Part shown: positions 56,992 through 64,000 of the stretch, in pieces
Position numbering within the stretch: the stretch's first letter is position 1
How the letters are laid out: the number at the start of each line of letters is the position of its first letter
Assembly (NCBI GenBank): GCA_036012125.1
Contig: DASCOS010000013.1
Span: 186,001 to 250,000 of the forward strand
DNA: 64,000 nt
Reading direction: 5' to 3'
From: Vicinamibacterales bacterium
GTDB lineage: Bacteria > Acidobacteriota > Vicinamibacteria > Vicinamibacterales > UBA823
Translations under genes and position numbers: made by a program
The notes under the pieces: generated by a model
Databases searched by the model: none
What the model saw: the letters and a program-made list of their open reading frames with translations, nothing else
What the model was told of the DNA's origin: nothing

Positions 56992-57564
56992 CTAACCTGG
57001 AATGGTCTGCTGGTGCTCCCTAGGGCTCCAGCGAATATAGGTTAGTGCCGCGGCATCGTACAGCACGTGCGCCACAGTAGGTGCGAACCAGCCACCCGTT
57101 GCCTGAGCGAGTATGCCCAGGCCGCCTCCACATATTGCCGCCCATACGCCAAAGGCTATCTGGCGGCCACCGCCTATGTGTAATACACCGAACAGTAAGC
57201 TGGCTGGAATCAAACCAAGCTCTGGCTGCAAGACGCCTCGAAACAACAACTCCTCACCCAATCCTGCAGCTAAGCTAATACCTGCAATCTCTATAACACC
57301 GACACGTGCAAACAGTGGGCAAAACACCTCTCGGTGAATTTGCCTAAGGCTACAAACACCACGAACTTCTGGCGCCAACCGGAGAAGGTAGTAGTTGAGT
57401 AAGCTGAATCCGGCCGCGGTCAGAATACCGAAACCTAAGGCAGCACCGATACTTATAGTGCTAAACACCAAAGGCAAATCAGCAATCCACGTCCACGAAC
57501 AAGCAACCAGTACAAGCACTCCTTCGCCACACAAGGCCAGCACTAGGAGTCTCTTTGCGGGCAT
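56992..57564 (-). CDS. CPBP-family intramembrane metalloprotease
   Basis: The protein is about 190 residues from ATG 57564 (a TTG at 57579 is possible). There are about six hydrophobic helices. GLGEELLFRGVLQPELGLI is the EExxxR active-site motif, LLFGVLHIGGGRQIAFGVW supplies the second-motif His, and FAPTVAHVLYDAAALTYI a later His. Family members include prenyl-protease (Rce1) relatives and bacteriocin self-immunity proteins; the role here is unknown. It lies between dtd and dapF, probably co-transcribed. Confidence 0.85.
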   Translation of the reverse strand: MPAKRLLVLALCGEGVLVLVACSWTWIADLPLVFSTISIGAALGFGILTAAGFSLLNYYLLRLAPEVRGVCSLRQIHREVFCPLFARVGVIEIAGISLAAGLGEELLFRGVLQPELGLIPASLLFGVLHIGGGRQIAFGVWAAICGGGLGILAQATGGWFAPTVAHVLYDAAALTYIRWSPREHQQTIPG

Positions 57565-57575
57565 ACAGGAACTTC

Positions 57576-58025
57576 TCAAAATTGCTTTGCACTGTCCAAA
57601 AGAAGAGTTACCGGACCGTTATTCACTAAACTGACATCCATCATTGCGCCAAATTCACCAGTAGCGACCTTAACACCAGCGTCACGGATGCCCTCAATCA
57701 CGGAATCATAGAGTGGTCGAGCGCTTTCTGGCGGCGCAGCTTCGTCGAACGAGGGCCGCCGGCCCTTCCGAACATCTCCATAAAGAGTGAACTGCGACAC
57801 CACCATCACAGCACCATCGACCTCATCAACCGACAGGTCCATCTTTCCGTCACTGTTTTGAAATATACGAAGACCGAGAAATTTTCTAACAACATAGTCC
57901 ACGTCATCCTGGTCGTCCGAACAAGCTGCTCCAAGAAGCACCAGCAAGCCTAGACCAATCTCTCCGATGATCAGGCCGTCCACCGCGACCCGCGCAGAAG
58001 TCACCCGCTGCACGACTGCTCGCAC
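57576..58025 (-). CDS. dtd: D-aminoacyl-tRNA deacylase
   Basis: The protein is 149 residues from GTG 58025, chosen because GGAGG lies 5 bases upstream and the protein then begins at the family start (VRAVVQRVTSARVAVDG). VVSQFTLYGDVRKGRRPSF contains the SQFTLY active-site motif, and VNNGPVTLLLDS the cross-subunit Gly-cisPro motif. It removes D-amino acids and glycine from mischarged tRNAs. Confidence 0.96.
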   Translation of the reverse strand: MRAVVQRVTSARVAVDGLIIGEIGLGLLVLLGAACSDDQDDVDYVVRKFLGLRIFQNSDGKMDLSVDEVDGAVMVVSQFTLYGDVRKGRRPSFDEAAPPESARPLYDSVIEGIRDAGVKVATGEFGAMMDVSLVNNGPVTLLLDSAKQF

Positions 58026-58109
58026 GTAAACCTCCAAAGGCGCTGACTGCTGGGCATGGCTACCGTCAATAGAGCATTACCTTCACGAACACTTCGACAT
58101 TAATCAAAC

Positions 58110-59153
58110 CTATGAAACAACTAGGCGGGCCACCACCTCTTCCCAGTTAAGTGCCTTGGCAACATCGTAACCGGCCGAACCGTACCGCTCCGCAAGATTC
58201 CTATCATCCATCAGGGTTCGGATACCAACCGCCAACGCCGCCGCCGTTGGAGAACACACGAGTCCGTTCACACCATGCTCAACCAACTCAGCTGGACCGC
58301 CGCTGTCGAAACAGGTAATTATTGCTTTCCTGGAGGCGAACGCCTCAACAGTAACGAATCCATAATCCTCTGCTAGGGGTGGAAAGCAGACCGCGCGACA
58401 ACGTGATAAGTGGCCAAGTAATTCCGTCTCAGAAAGCCGCCCAAGAAGTTTCACGCGATCGGTCATGTGTAATTGCTCGATCCGCATTTGCAGTGCGTCT
58501 CGCTCTTCACCATCGCCGGCAATTAGACAGCGTACTCCTGCTGTCTCAGGCTGATTCAAGGACTCAAGAATTAATCCAATCCGCTTTAGCGGCGTAAGTC
58601 GTGACACTACGAATAGATAGTTCTCATAACCATCAGAGCGATACTGCCGCTGAGGAGGTGGTGGATACAATACCTTGGACGACACTCCTCCCCACTTGGC
58701 GAGCCGTCCCTGAATTGTTTTGGACTGCGCGAACATGCGATCAACCTGCCGAGTCAGTAGATAGCCATCGCATGCGTGCATTACTTGGCGACGAACGCTT
58801 TCCTTGATCACATTCCGATAAGAAAGAGAGCGCTTAAATGGTTCCCAGCGGTCATAGTACTCACGCATGCGATGATTAAGCCAGCAAGAGTGCTGAACGT
58901 GTCGAACCGCATAACTGGGAAACCGTAGGCTAATTACCTGATCAACAGGGCGACCGGAATGCACTTGGCACACGTCCGCACGCCAAGTCGTCCAATAGGC
59001 TGATGCTAGCGCTCCAAAGCGAGCCTCTGGTGTGTAGAGGATCGCTGCTTCGTGACCAGCCTCGCGCAGCGCTCGTTCGAGTGCCTGCGTAATGACAAGA
59101 TGGCCACCCTGGCTCAGGGTCGGGTGGGAGGTAACAATCGTAATTCTTGACAT
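58110..59153 (-). CDS. Glycosyltransferase family 4
   Basis: The protein is 347 residues in GT-B fold. The N terminus is ITIVTSHPTLSQGGHLVITQ. NYLFVVSRLTPLKRIGLILE starts the donor half, and PLAEDYGFVTVEAFASRKAI gives the E-x7-E type nucleotide-sugar motif. GGPAELVEHGVNGLVCSPTA follows. It would add a sugar to a lipid-linked or surface glycan. The GT2 gene lies 49 bases upstream on the same strand, suggesting a small surface-glycan unit. Confidence 0.9.
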   Translation of the reverse strand: MSRITIVTSHPTLSQGGHLVITQALERALREAGHEAAILYTPEARFGALASAYWTTWRADVCQVHSGRPVDQVISLRFPSYAVRHVQHSCWLNHRMREYYDRWEPFKRSLSYRNVIKESVRRQVMHACDGYLLTRQVDRMFAQSKTIQGRLAKWGGVSSKVLYPPPPQRQYRSDGYENYLFVVSRLTPLKRIGLILESLNQPETAGVRCLIAGDGEERDALQMRIEQLHMTDRVKLLGRLSETELLGHLSRCRAVCFPPLAEDYGFVTVEAFASRKAIITCFDSGGPAELVEHGVNGLVCSPTAAALAVGIRTLMDDRNLAERYGSAGYDVAKALNWEEVVARLVVS

Positions 59154-59202
59154 CGGAGGCTAATTCCGCCGAATGGAGCGAAAGTGACCGACAATAGCCG
59201 TG

Positions 59203-60147
59203 TCAATCGATGATTTCCCGTATGGCATAGGTAGGCTTGTCCTGCGACTCGCGATAGGTTCGAGCCTGTAACTCCGCCAGCAGGCCAAGTGTCCCGAACT
59301 GAACACCGGTAAATATAAGCAGAATTCCGAATAGCAAAAGTGGACGATCGCCAATGTCTTGATTACCAAAGATCTTCACATACACTAGCCAGGAGGTCAC
59401 CGACAAACCCAGCCCTCCCATTAGCAACCCGAGTAGCCCAAATATTTGTAAGGGACGCGTCGAGTAACTTACAAGAAACTTAACTGTGATCAGATCTAGA
59501 ACAACCCTCACACTGCGCGAAAGACCGTATTTCGATCGCCCCCAGAGGCGGGGTCGGTGATTAACAACAGTTTCATGAATTCTGACACCGAGCTCACTCG
59601 CCAACACTGGGATAAACCGATGCATCTCACCGTAGAGCTTCAACGCCTTCACCACCTCGGAACGAAACACCTTCAGCGAACAACCATAATCGTGTAGGCG
59701 AACGCCCGTGGCCCAAGATATCAACCAGTTTGCAACCATGGACGGCAACCGCCGAGTGAGCCAAGCATCGCGCCTCGACCGACGCCAGCCACAGACTACG
59801 TCGTATCCATCCTCTAACCGAGCAATCAGCCTCGGGATATCTGCAGGATCATTCTGTAAATCACCATCCATCGTGACGATGACCGCACCGGTTGCATAAG
59901 CAAATCCCGCAGCGAACGCAGCTGTCTGACCAAAGTTTCGACGGAACCGAATGATCTTAATGCGGGAATCAGTCGCCCGAAGCTTCTTCAACTGATCGAG
60001 TGTAGCGTCATTACTTCCGTCGTCCACAAACACCAACTCGTAGTCGTGACCAGATGAGGAAAGAATTTGGTGCAATTCTCGATAAAGCTGGTCAATGTTC
60101 GGCGCTTCGTTGTGCACCGGAATTACAACTGATAGATCCTGGGCCAT
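59203..60147 (-). CDS. Glycosyltransferase family 2, polyprenyl-phosphate sugar transferase type
   Basis: The protein is 314 residues. The GT-A domain (LSVVIPVHNEAPNIDQLYRE; FVDDGSNDATLDQLKKL; VIVTMDGDLQNDPADIPRLI) matches DPM1/ArnC-like enzymes that load a sugar onto polyprenyl phosphate. Two C-terminal membrane helices (IFGLLGLLMGGLGLSVTSWL; LLLFGILLIFTGVQFGTLGL) anchor it. The conserved DxD-like DGDLQNDP sits at the nucleotide-sugar site. It likely supplies a lipid-linked sugar (ArnC, GtrB or DPMS-like); the sugar is unknown. Confidence 0.92.
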   Translation of the reverse strand: MAQDLSVVIPVHNEAPNIDQLYRELHQILSSSGHDYELVFVDDGSNDATLDQLKKLRATDSRIKIIRFRRNFGQTAAFAAGFAYATGAVIVTMDGDLQNDPADIPRLIARLEDGYDVVCGWRRSRRDAWLTRRLPSMVANWLISWATGVRLHDYGCSLKVFRSEVVKALKLYGEMHRFIPVLASELGVRIHETVVNHRPRLWGRSKYGLSRSVRVVLDLITVKFLVSYSTRPLQIFGLLGLLMGGLGLSVTSWLVYVKIFGNQDIGDRPLLLFGILLIFTGVQFGTLGLLAELQARTYRESQDKPTYAIREIID

Positions 60148-60409
60148 GAAAATCCGGCCTGATTATAGGCGCTGCAGAATCATCAGTCAATTCAAACTAT
60201 TGTGAACATTGAGGTTATGCTCTTTGACAAGGCCTCGTCGACTGGCGCGATAGGTAATAACATAAGTCGAACACATCGTCCCATAGGCTCCGTGAATAAT
60301 CATGTCTCGATCGGTCTCAATGAATATCTTCCTCCGAGCAAGAATCCGGAAGCGAGATTGCATAAGAGAACATACAATCGCGGTAAGATCCATCGGCCCC
60401 AAAAAGACG

Positions 60410-62182
60410 ATGCATAGCCAATTGATTGGACCCATTGCCCAAAGAGAGCACTTTCGCGCTACTAAGACCTTATTGCTCAGTTTATTGTTGAGTCTGCTGC
60501 CGAACCCTGGCGAGGGCGCAGCCCAAGAAGTCCGTCTTGACCTGGAAAACCATGGAGGGCTTTTTCTACCCGAGGGCTTTGAAGGCCAGGCTCTTGTCAA
60601 CCGGCTCGACGGTCAAGCTCGGCATATCGCCGTAGACAGTAATGGTGATGTGTACGTCAAGCTGCGCGAAGCTTATAAAGGACATGGCAACGCGGTACTC
60701 CGAGATACGGATGGAGATGGGCACATTGATGACGTCAGGTATTTCGGAAAATATCCTATGTATGGTCGCTATGGGACAGCCATGCGAATTCATAATGGCT
60801 ATTTGTATTTCAGTTCACAAAAAATCGTTTACCGCCAAAAACTGAGCCCTGGCGAGATAACACCGGAGAGCGACCTAGAGGAAATCGTTATAGACCCAAA
60901 TGAACCGCCTGAACGCGAACATGTGGGCAAGCCGATCGCTTTTGACAATGAGGGACATATCTTCGTGCCCTTTGGCGCGCCTTCCAATGCGTGCCAGGAT
61001 CCCAAGAGAACACCGGGCCAACCTGGCGTGGATCCCTGTCACCAGCTCGACACCTACGGCGGCGTGTGGCGATTTGATGCTGACACACCAAATCAAAGCC
61101 AAGAGGATGGCGTCCCGTTCGCCACTGGTATTCGGAGTCTGGTTGGAATGGATTGGAATTCCGCAGATGGCAATCTCTATACTGTCATGCACGGGCGCGA
61201 CGACTTAGTTCGAATGTTCTCTAACCATTTTGGTGGCTGGGAAAGCGCCCTCTTACCAGCAGAAGAATTTCTTCGGGTAACGGAAGGTGCAGACTTTGGG
61301 TGGCCCTATTGTTATTACGATCAGCTCCAGGACAAGAAAGTGCTGGCTCCTGAATATGGTGGCGACGGTCAGATCATTGGCAGATGCAGTGAGTACAACC
61401 TGCCCATAAGAGGTTTTCCTGGCCATTGGGCGCCCAATGACATCGTCTTTTATCGGGGAAATCAGTTTCCGGAACGTTATCAAAACGGTGCTTTTATCGC
61501 CTTCCACGGCTCCACGAATCGTGCGCCCTATCCCCAATCTGGCTACATCGTCGGTTTCGTTCCTTTTTCGGACGGGCAGCCCAGTGGTCCTACAGAAATA
61601 TTTGCTGACGGCTTTGCCCGAGTAGATCCCATCGTGGAGGCTGGGGATGCCGTGTTTCGACCGACGGGGATTGCCATAGGACCTGATGGTTCGCTGTATG
61701 TGAGTGAAACCGAGCATGGAGCTATCTGGCGGATTCAATTTACAGGCGACAAGGCTTCGTTTGGGGACCATCAATTAGCAGAAATGGAAGCCCGCAAAGA
61801 GTTGAGCCATGTCCGCACTCCCGATCCCATTGGTGACAATCTTCAAACCACTGTCCTCACCGGAGGCGCTCTCACCTACGAGTCCTATTGCAGCACCTGC
61901 CATCAGTCGAATGGCGAAGGAGATGGCGCCCGCTTCCCGCCGGTTGCAAAGACCGACTGGGTAATGGGAGATAAAACACGTCTCATCGGTCTCATTCTGG
62001 ATGGGATGGAAGGGGGCGCTCTGGTGAATGGCAAAACCTATAACAACGCCATGCCACAGCACAGTTTCCTTACCGACCAAGAAATTGCGGAAGTCCTGAC
62101 CTATATTCGTAGGAGTTTTGGGAACAGTGCAAACGCCGTTACTGAAGAGGAAGTCCGCAGGCGCAGAAACATCTATGAATAG
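60410..62182 (+). CDS. PQQ-type sugar/sorbosone dehydrogenase fused to cytochrome c
   Basis: The protein is 590 residues from ATG 60410, followed by a signal peptide (LLLSLLLSLLPNPGEGAAQ). The long beta-propeller part (VDSNGDVYVKLREAYKGHGN; TGIRSLVGMDWNSADGNLYT; GADFGWPYCYYDQ) resembles soluble PQQ glucose/L-sorbosone dehydrogenases. The last about 100 residues are a cytochrome c domain with YESYCSTCHQSNGEGDG (CxxCH haem site) and a Met ligand in NNAMPQHSFL. Electrons from sugar oxidation would pass through the fused haem in the periplasm. The next gene overlaps by 8 bases. A TTGACA lies near 60219 but no clear -10 follows. Confidence 0.87.
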   Translation: MHSQLIGPIAQREHFRATKTLLLSLLLSLLPNPGEGAAQEVRLDLENHGGLFLPEGFEGQALVNRLDGQARHIAVDSNGDVYVKLREAYKGHGNAVLRDTDGDGHIDDVRYFGKYPMYGRYGTAMRIHNGYLYFSSQKIVYRQKLSPGEITPESDLEEIVIDPNEPPEREHVGKPIAFDNEGHIFVPFGAPSNACQDPKRTPGQPGVDPCHQLDTYGGVWRFDADTPNQSQEDGVPFATGIRSLVGMDWNSADGNLYTVMHGRDDLVRMFSNHFGGWESALLPAEEFLRVTEGADFGWPYCYYDQLQDKKVLAPEYGGDGQIIGRCSEYNLPIRGFPGHWAPNDIVFYRGNQFPERYQNGAFIAFHGSTNRAPYPQSGYIVGFVPFSDGQPSGPTEIFADGFARVDPIVEAGDAVFRPTGIAIGPDGSLYVSETEHGAIWRIQFTGDKASFGDHQLAEMEARKELSHVRTPDPIGDNLQTTVLTGGALTYESYCSTCHQSNGEGDGARFPPVAKTDWVMGDKTRLIGLILDGMEGGALVNGKTYNNAMPQHSFLTDQEIAEVLTYIRRSFGNSANAVTEEEVRRRRNIYE

Positions 62183-63089
62183 CGCATCACGTATCTGTTT
62201 AGTTGGAAGCTTCGTCCTAAGCTCCTTCCTATTACACGCTGCAATGGGCCAAACGCCCCTATTTGTTGCAGATCCTGTAACAGCAATAGGGGCTTTCACT
62301 GACGGCATCGAAGGGCCAGCCTGTGATGTGAACGGTAACGTCTATGCGGTCAATTTCCACCATCAAGGCACAATTGGAAGGATCGATGCAAATGGCGAAG
62401 GTGAAGTGTATGTCGAGCTCCCTTCAGGGAGCGTCGGAAATGGCATCCGTTTTGGACCAGGCAAGGTAATGTTCGTGGCCGATTATACCGGCCACAACAT
62501 TCTGACCGTGTCGGGAGAAACCCGAACACTAAGAATATTTTCTCACGATGACCGAATGAATCAGCCAAACGATCTGGCCGTCGGGCCAGATGGCACTTTG
62601 TATGCGAGCGACCCGAATTGGTCACACAGCACCGGTCAGCTCTGGAGAATCGGTTTAGATGGACGCACTACCCGCTTGGCTGTTGATATGGGAACAACGA
62701 ACGGTATTGAAGTCAGTCCAGACGGCAAGACGCTCTATGTGGGGGAAAGCGAACAACGACTGATTTGGTCTTTCAGGATCAACGCCGATGGCTCACTTTC
62801 TGAAAAGCAGATCTTTATGCGATTTTCGGAGCATGGACTAGATGGCATGCGAAGCGACGTGGATGGCAACCTTTTCATCACCCGTTACGGCACTGGGACT
62901 GTTCTAAAAGTGTCACCTCGCGGTGAGATTCTTCGGGAAATTGACGTCTTAGGAAGTCGTCCGAGCAACCTTTGTCTCGGTGGGCTAGATGGTCAGACCG
63001 TCTACGTGACCGAGGTAGAACATCGACGCCTTGTCCGATTTCATGTTGATCGCCCAGGCCTTGCATGGAGCAGACTCAAGGCGAATTGA
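62175..63089 (+). CDS. SMP-30/gluconolactonase-like protein, secreted
   Basis: The protein is 304 residues from ATG 62175, inside the end of the dehydrogenase gene. A signal peptide (SRICLVGSFVLSSFLLHAAMG) precedes a six-bladed propeller: TDGIEGPACDVNGNVYAVNF, QPNDLAVGPDGTLYASDPNW (Asn and Asp calcium ligands), and TTNGIEVSPDGKTLYVGES (the Asn ligand). The family hydrolyses sugar lactones. Coupled to a sugar dehydrogenase, it would open the lactone product in the periplasm (inference). Confidence 0.9.
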   Translation: MNSASRICLVGSFVLSSFLLHAAMGQTPLFVADPVTAIGAFTDGIEGPACDVNGNVYAVNFHHQGTIGRIDANGEGEVYVELPSGSVGNGIRFGPGKVMFVADYTGHNILTVSGETRTLRIFSHDDRMNQPNDLAVGPDGTLYASDPNWSHSTGQLWRIGLDGRTTRLAVDMGTTNGIEVSPDGKTLYVGESEQRLIWSFRINADGSLSEKQIFMRFSEHGLDGMRSDVDGNLFITRYGTGTVLKVSPRGEILREIDVLGSRPSNLCLGGLDGQTVYVTEVEHRRLVRFHVDRPGLAWSRLKAN

Positions 63090-63119
63090 CCCGGCACCAT
63101 TTTTATAAGGAAGAGCACT

Positions 63120-64000
63120 ATGTCAATTTCACGCCGCAATTTCGTTCGCGCCGTAGGGCTCAGCGGCCTTGGTTTATCCATTGCAGGTCGTTCTCTAACA
63201 GCAGCAAATAATGAGTCGGTCGGTATAGCTCAACCGACAAACCGTCTCTACGATGCAGGTTTTATTAATCTCAGTTCCAATACGAGTCCTCGCGGGCCCA
63301 GCGAAGCCGTCCTTAACGTTCTGAATGAGCGAATTACAAAGGGACTTGGCCGATATCCAGAAAACGTAGGTGTTCTAACCGAAGCGATCGCCGCACGGGA
63401 AGAAGCTCAAGTAAACTCGACTTTCCATTGTTGTTTTTCGGATCAAGTCCTACTTAGCACTGGCTCCGGGGAAGTGCTCGTCGGGGCGGTTCGTGCGTTC
63501 GTGACACCCTCTCGACCACTAGTTATTGGCCATCCATCTTACGAGACACCGATCCGAACCTGTGAAGCCCTCGATCTACCCGTAAAGACCATCTCCGTTA
63601 GTGACACGTGGCAACTGAACCTAGACGAAATGGCCGAGGCTGCGCAAGGGGCCGGTTTGGTGTATCTCTGTAATCCAAATAATCCGACCGGCGTGGGTCA
63701 CTCGCAAAGGGCTATTCGAGAGTTCGTCGAGCGAGTTGTGGAAGCTTCGCCGGACACCGCGATTCTGATTGATGAAGCTTATATCGAATTCGCCAAGGAT
63801 CGCGCCATCTCTACTGCCCTAACATTAGCTTTGACGAATCCAAATGTCATGATCACCCGGACATTCTCAAAGATCCATGCAATGGCGGGCCTGCGGGTTG
63901 GATATGCAATCGGTCACGCTGACACGCTAGAACGCATGCGAACTGTCGCCCGCTTTGGTAGCGTAACTGTTCTTAGCGCAGCTGCCGCCCTAGTGTCACT
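63120..64000 (+). CDS. Tat-exported histidinol-phosphate aminotransferase-like protein, partial
   Basis: The frame is open from ATG 63120 to the window edge, 293 codons without a stop. AAGGAAG lies about 8 bases upstream. The N terminus is a twin-arginine signal (SISRRNFVRAVGLSGLGLSI). A fold-type I aminotransferase follows: VLLSTGSGEVLVGAVRAFV, GLVYLCNPNNPTGVGHSQR, DTAILIDEAYIEFAKD, and TFSKIHAMAGLRVGYAIG with the PLP lysine. The set matches HisC-like class I/II enzymes. Export of a PLP enzyme is unusual. It is 30 bases after the lactonase gene and probably co-transcribed. Confidence 0.87.
   Translation, partial: MSISRRNFVRAVGLSGLGLSIAGRSLTAANNESVGIAQPTNRLYDAGFINLSSNTSPRGPSEAVLNVLNERITKGLGRYPENVGVLTEAIAAREEAQVNSTFHCCFSDQVLLSTGSGEVLVGAVRAFVTPSRPLVIGHPSYETPIRTCEALDLPVKTISVSDTWQLNLDEMAEAAQGAGLVYLCNPNNPTGVGHSQRAIREFVERVVEASPDTAILIDEAYIEFAKDRAISTALTLALTNPNVMITRTFSKIHAMAGLRVGYAIGHADTLERMRTVARFGSVTVLSAAAALVS

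Noticed and set aside
60187-60600. 137-codon minus-strand frame overlapping the start of the PQQ-type dehydrogenase
   Set aside because: Composition is poor, there is no domain, and it overlaps the signal peptide of the clear plus-strand gene.

Overview
The window is a compact bacterial chromosome segment with almost no non-coding DNA. I see no phage, insertion sequence, CRISPR array or tRNA gene. Several proteins carry twin-arginine (Tat) export signals: two oxidoreductase-related proteins, a PhoD-type phosphatase, a glycosylasparaginase and an aminotransferase. Together with a lipoprotein, a cytochrome c-linked dehydrogenase and many sugar-oxidising enzymes, this suggests a free-living, aerobic, Gram-negative heterotroph of moderate GC. 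The gene repertoire (ThuA, Gfo/Idh/MocA, GMC plus gluconate-dehydrogenase subunit 3, GHL10, SSS symporters) resembles environmental Acidobacteriota or Planctomycete-like lineages. That placement is an inference and would need a marker tree (SecA, LigA and GuaB are all present).

Layout. Positions 1-6.9 kb hold a sugar-oxidation region: ThuA-like protein, two Gfo/Idh/MocA oxidoreductases, a Tat-exported small subunit with a GMC flavoprotein, and a xylose-isomerase-like TIM-barrel protein. This is the gene set expected for 3-keto-sugar metabolism. Positions 6.9-12.3 kb hold a Tat-exported glycosylasparaginase, two PfkB kinases (overlapping ATGA), an AgaS-like SIS protein and a DMT-type permease, which look like amino-sugar salvage. 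A secreted cyclophilin follows. From 19.4 down to 13.0 kb on the minus strand is an aspartate-family operon, hom-thrC-TIGR00300-lysC-asd. It is preceded by a promoter, a Thr-rich leader ORF and a terminator/antiterminator that look like a ribosome-mediated attenuator. No homoserine kinase is in the operon.

Positions 19.5-23.2 kb carry a 3-hydroxyisobutyrate-dehydrogenase-like enzyme, a PhoD phosphatase and a truncated sulfatase remnant. Positions 23.4-30.0 kb are a plus-strand peptidoglycan-sugar salvage operon: murQ, a GHL10 glycosidase-like protein, an SSS symporter, a beta-lactamase-family hydrolase and a second SSS symporter. Positions 30-39.8 kb are mostly housekeeping: lipoprotein, M23 peptidase, secA, guaB, tsaE, nnr and a class IV aminotransferase. 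Positions 39.8-45.4 kb are one-carbon metabolism on the minus strand (metF; gcvT-gcvH-gcvP).

Positions 45.5-48.5 kb hold a PQ-loop-like membrane protein, a cupin, a probable rod-shaped small RNA with its own promoter and terminator (6S-like), an NfeD-like protein, a sugar-nucleotide epimerase and the RNase P RNA gene. Positions 48.7-60.1 kb are minus-strand housekeeping genes (larC, split metG, tatD, polyprenyl synthase, ligA; dtd, CPBP protease, dapF; two glycosyltransferases). Positions 60.4-64.0 kb are a plus-strand exported oxidation cluster: a PQQ-type dehydrogenase fused to cytochrome c, an SMP-30-like lactonase and a Tat-exported HisC-like aminotransferase cut by the window edge.

The most interesting signals are the threonine attenuator with the TIGR00300 gene inside its operon, the structured RNA near 46.6 kb, the amino-sugar and MurNAc salvage cassettes, and the Tat-exported aminotransferase.
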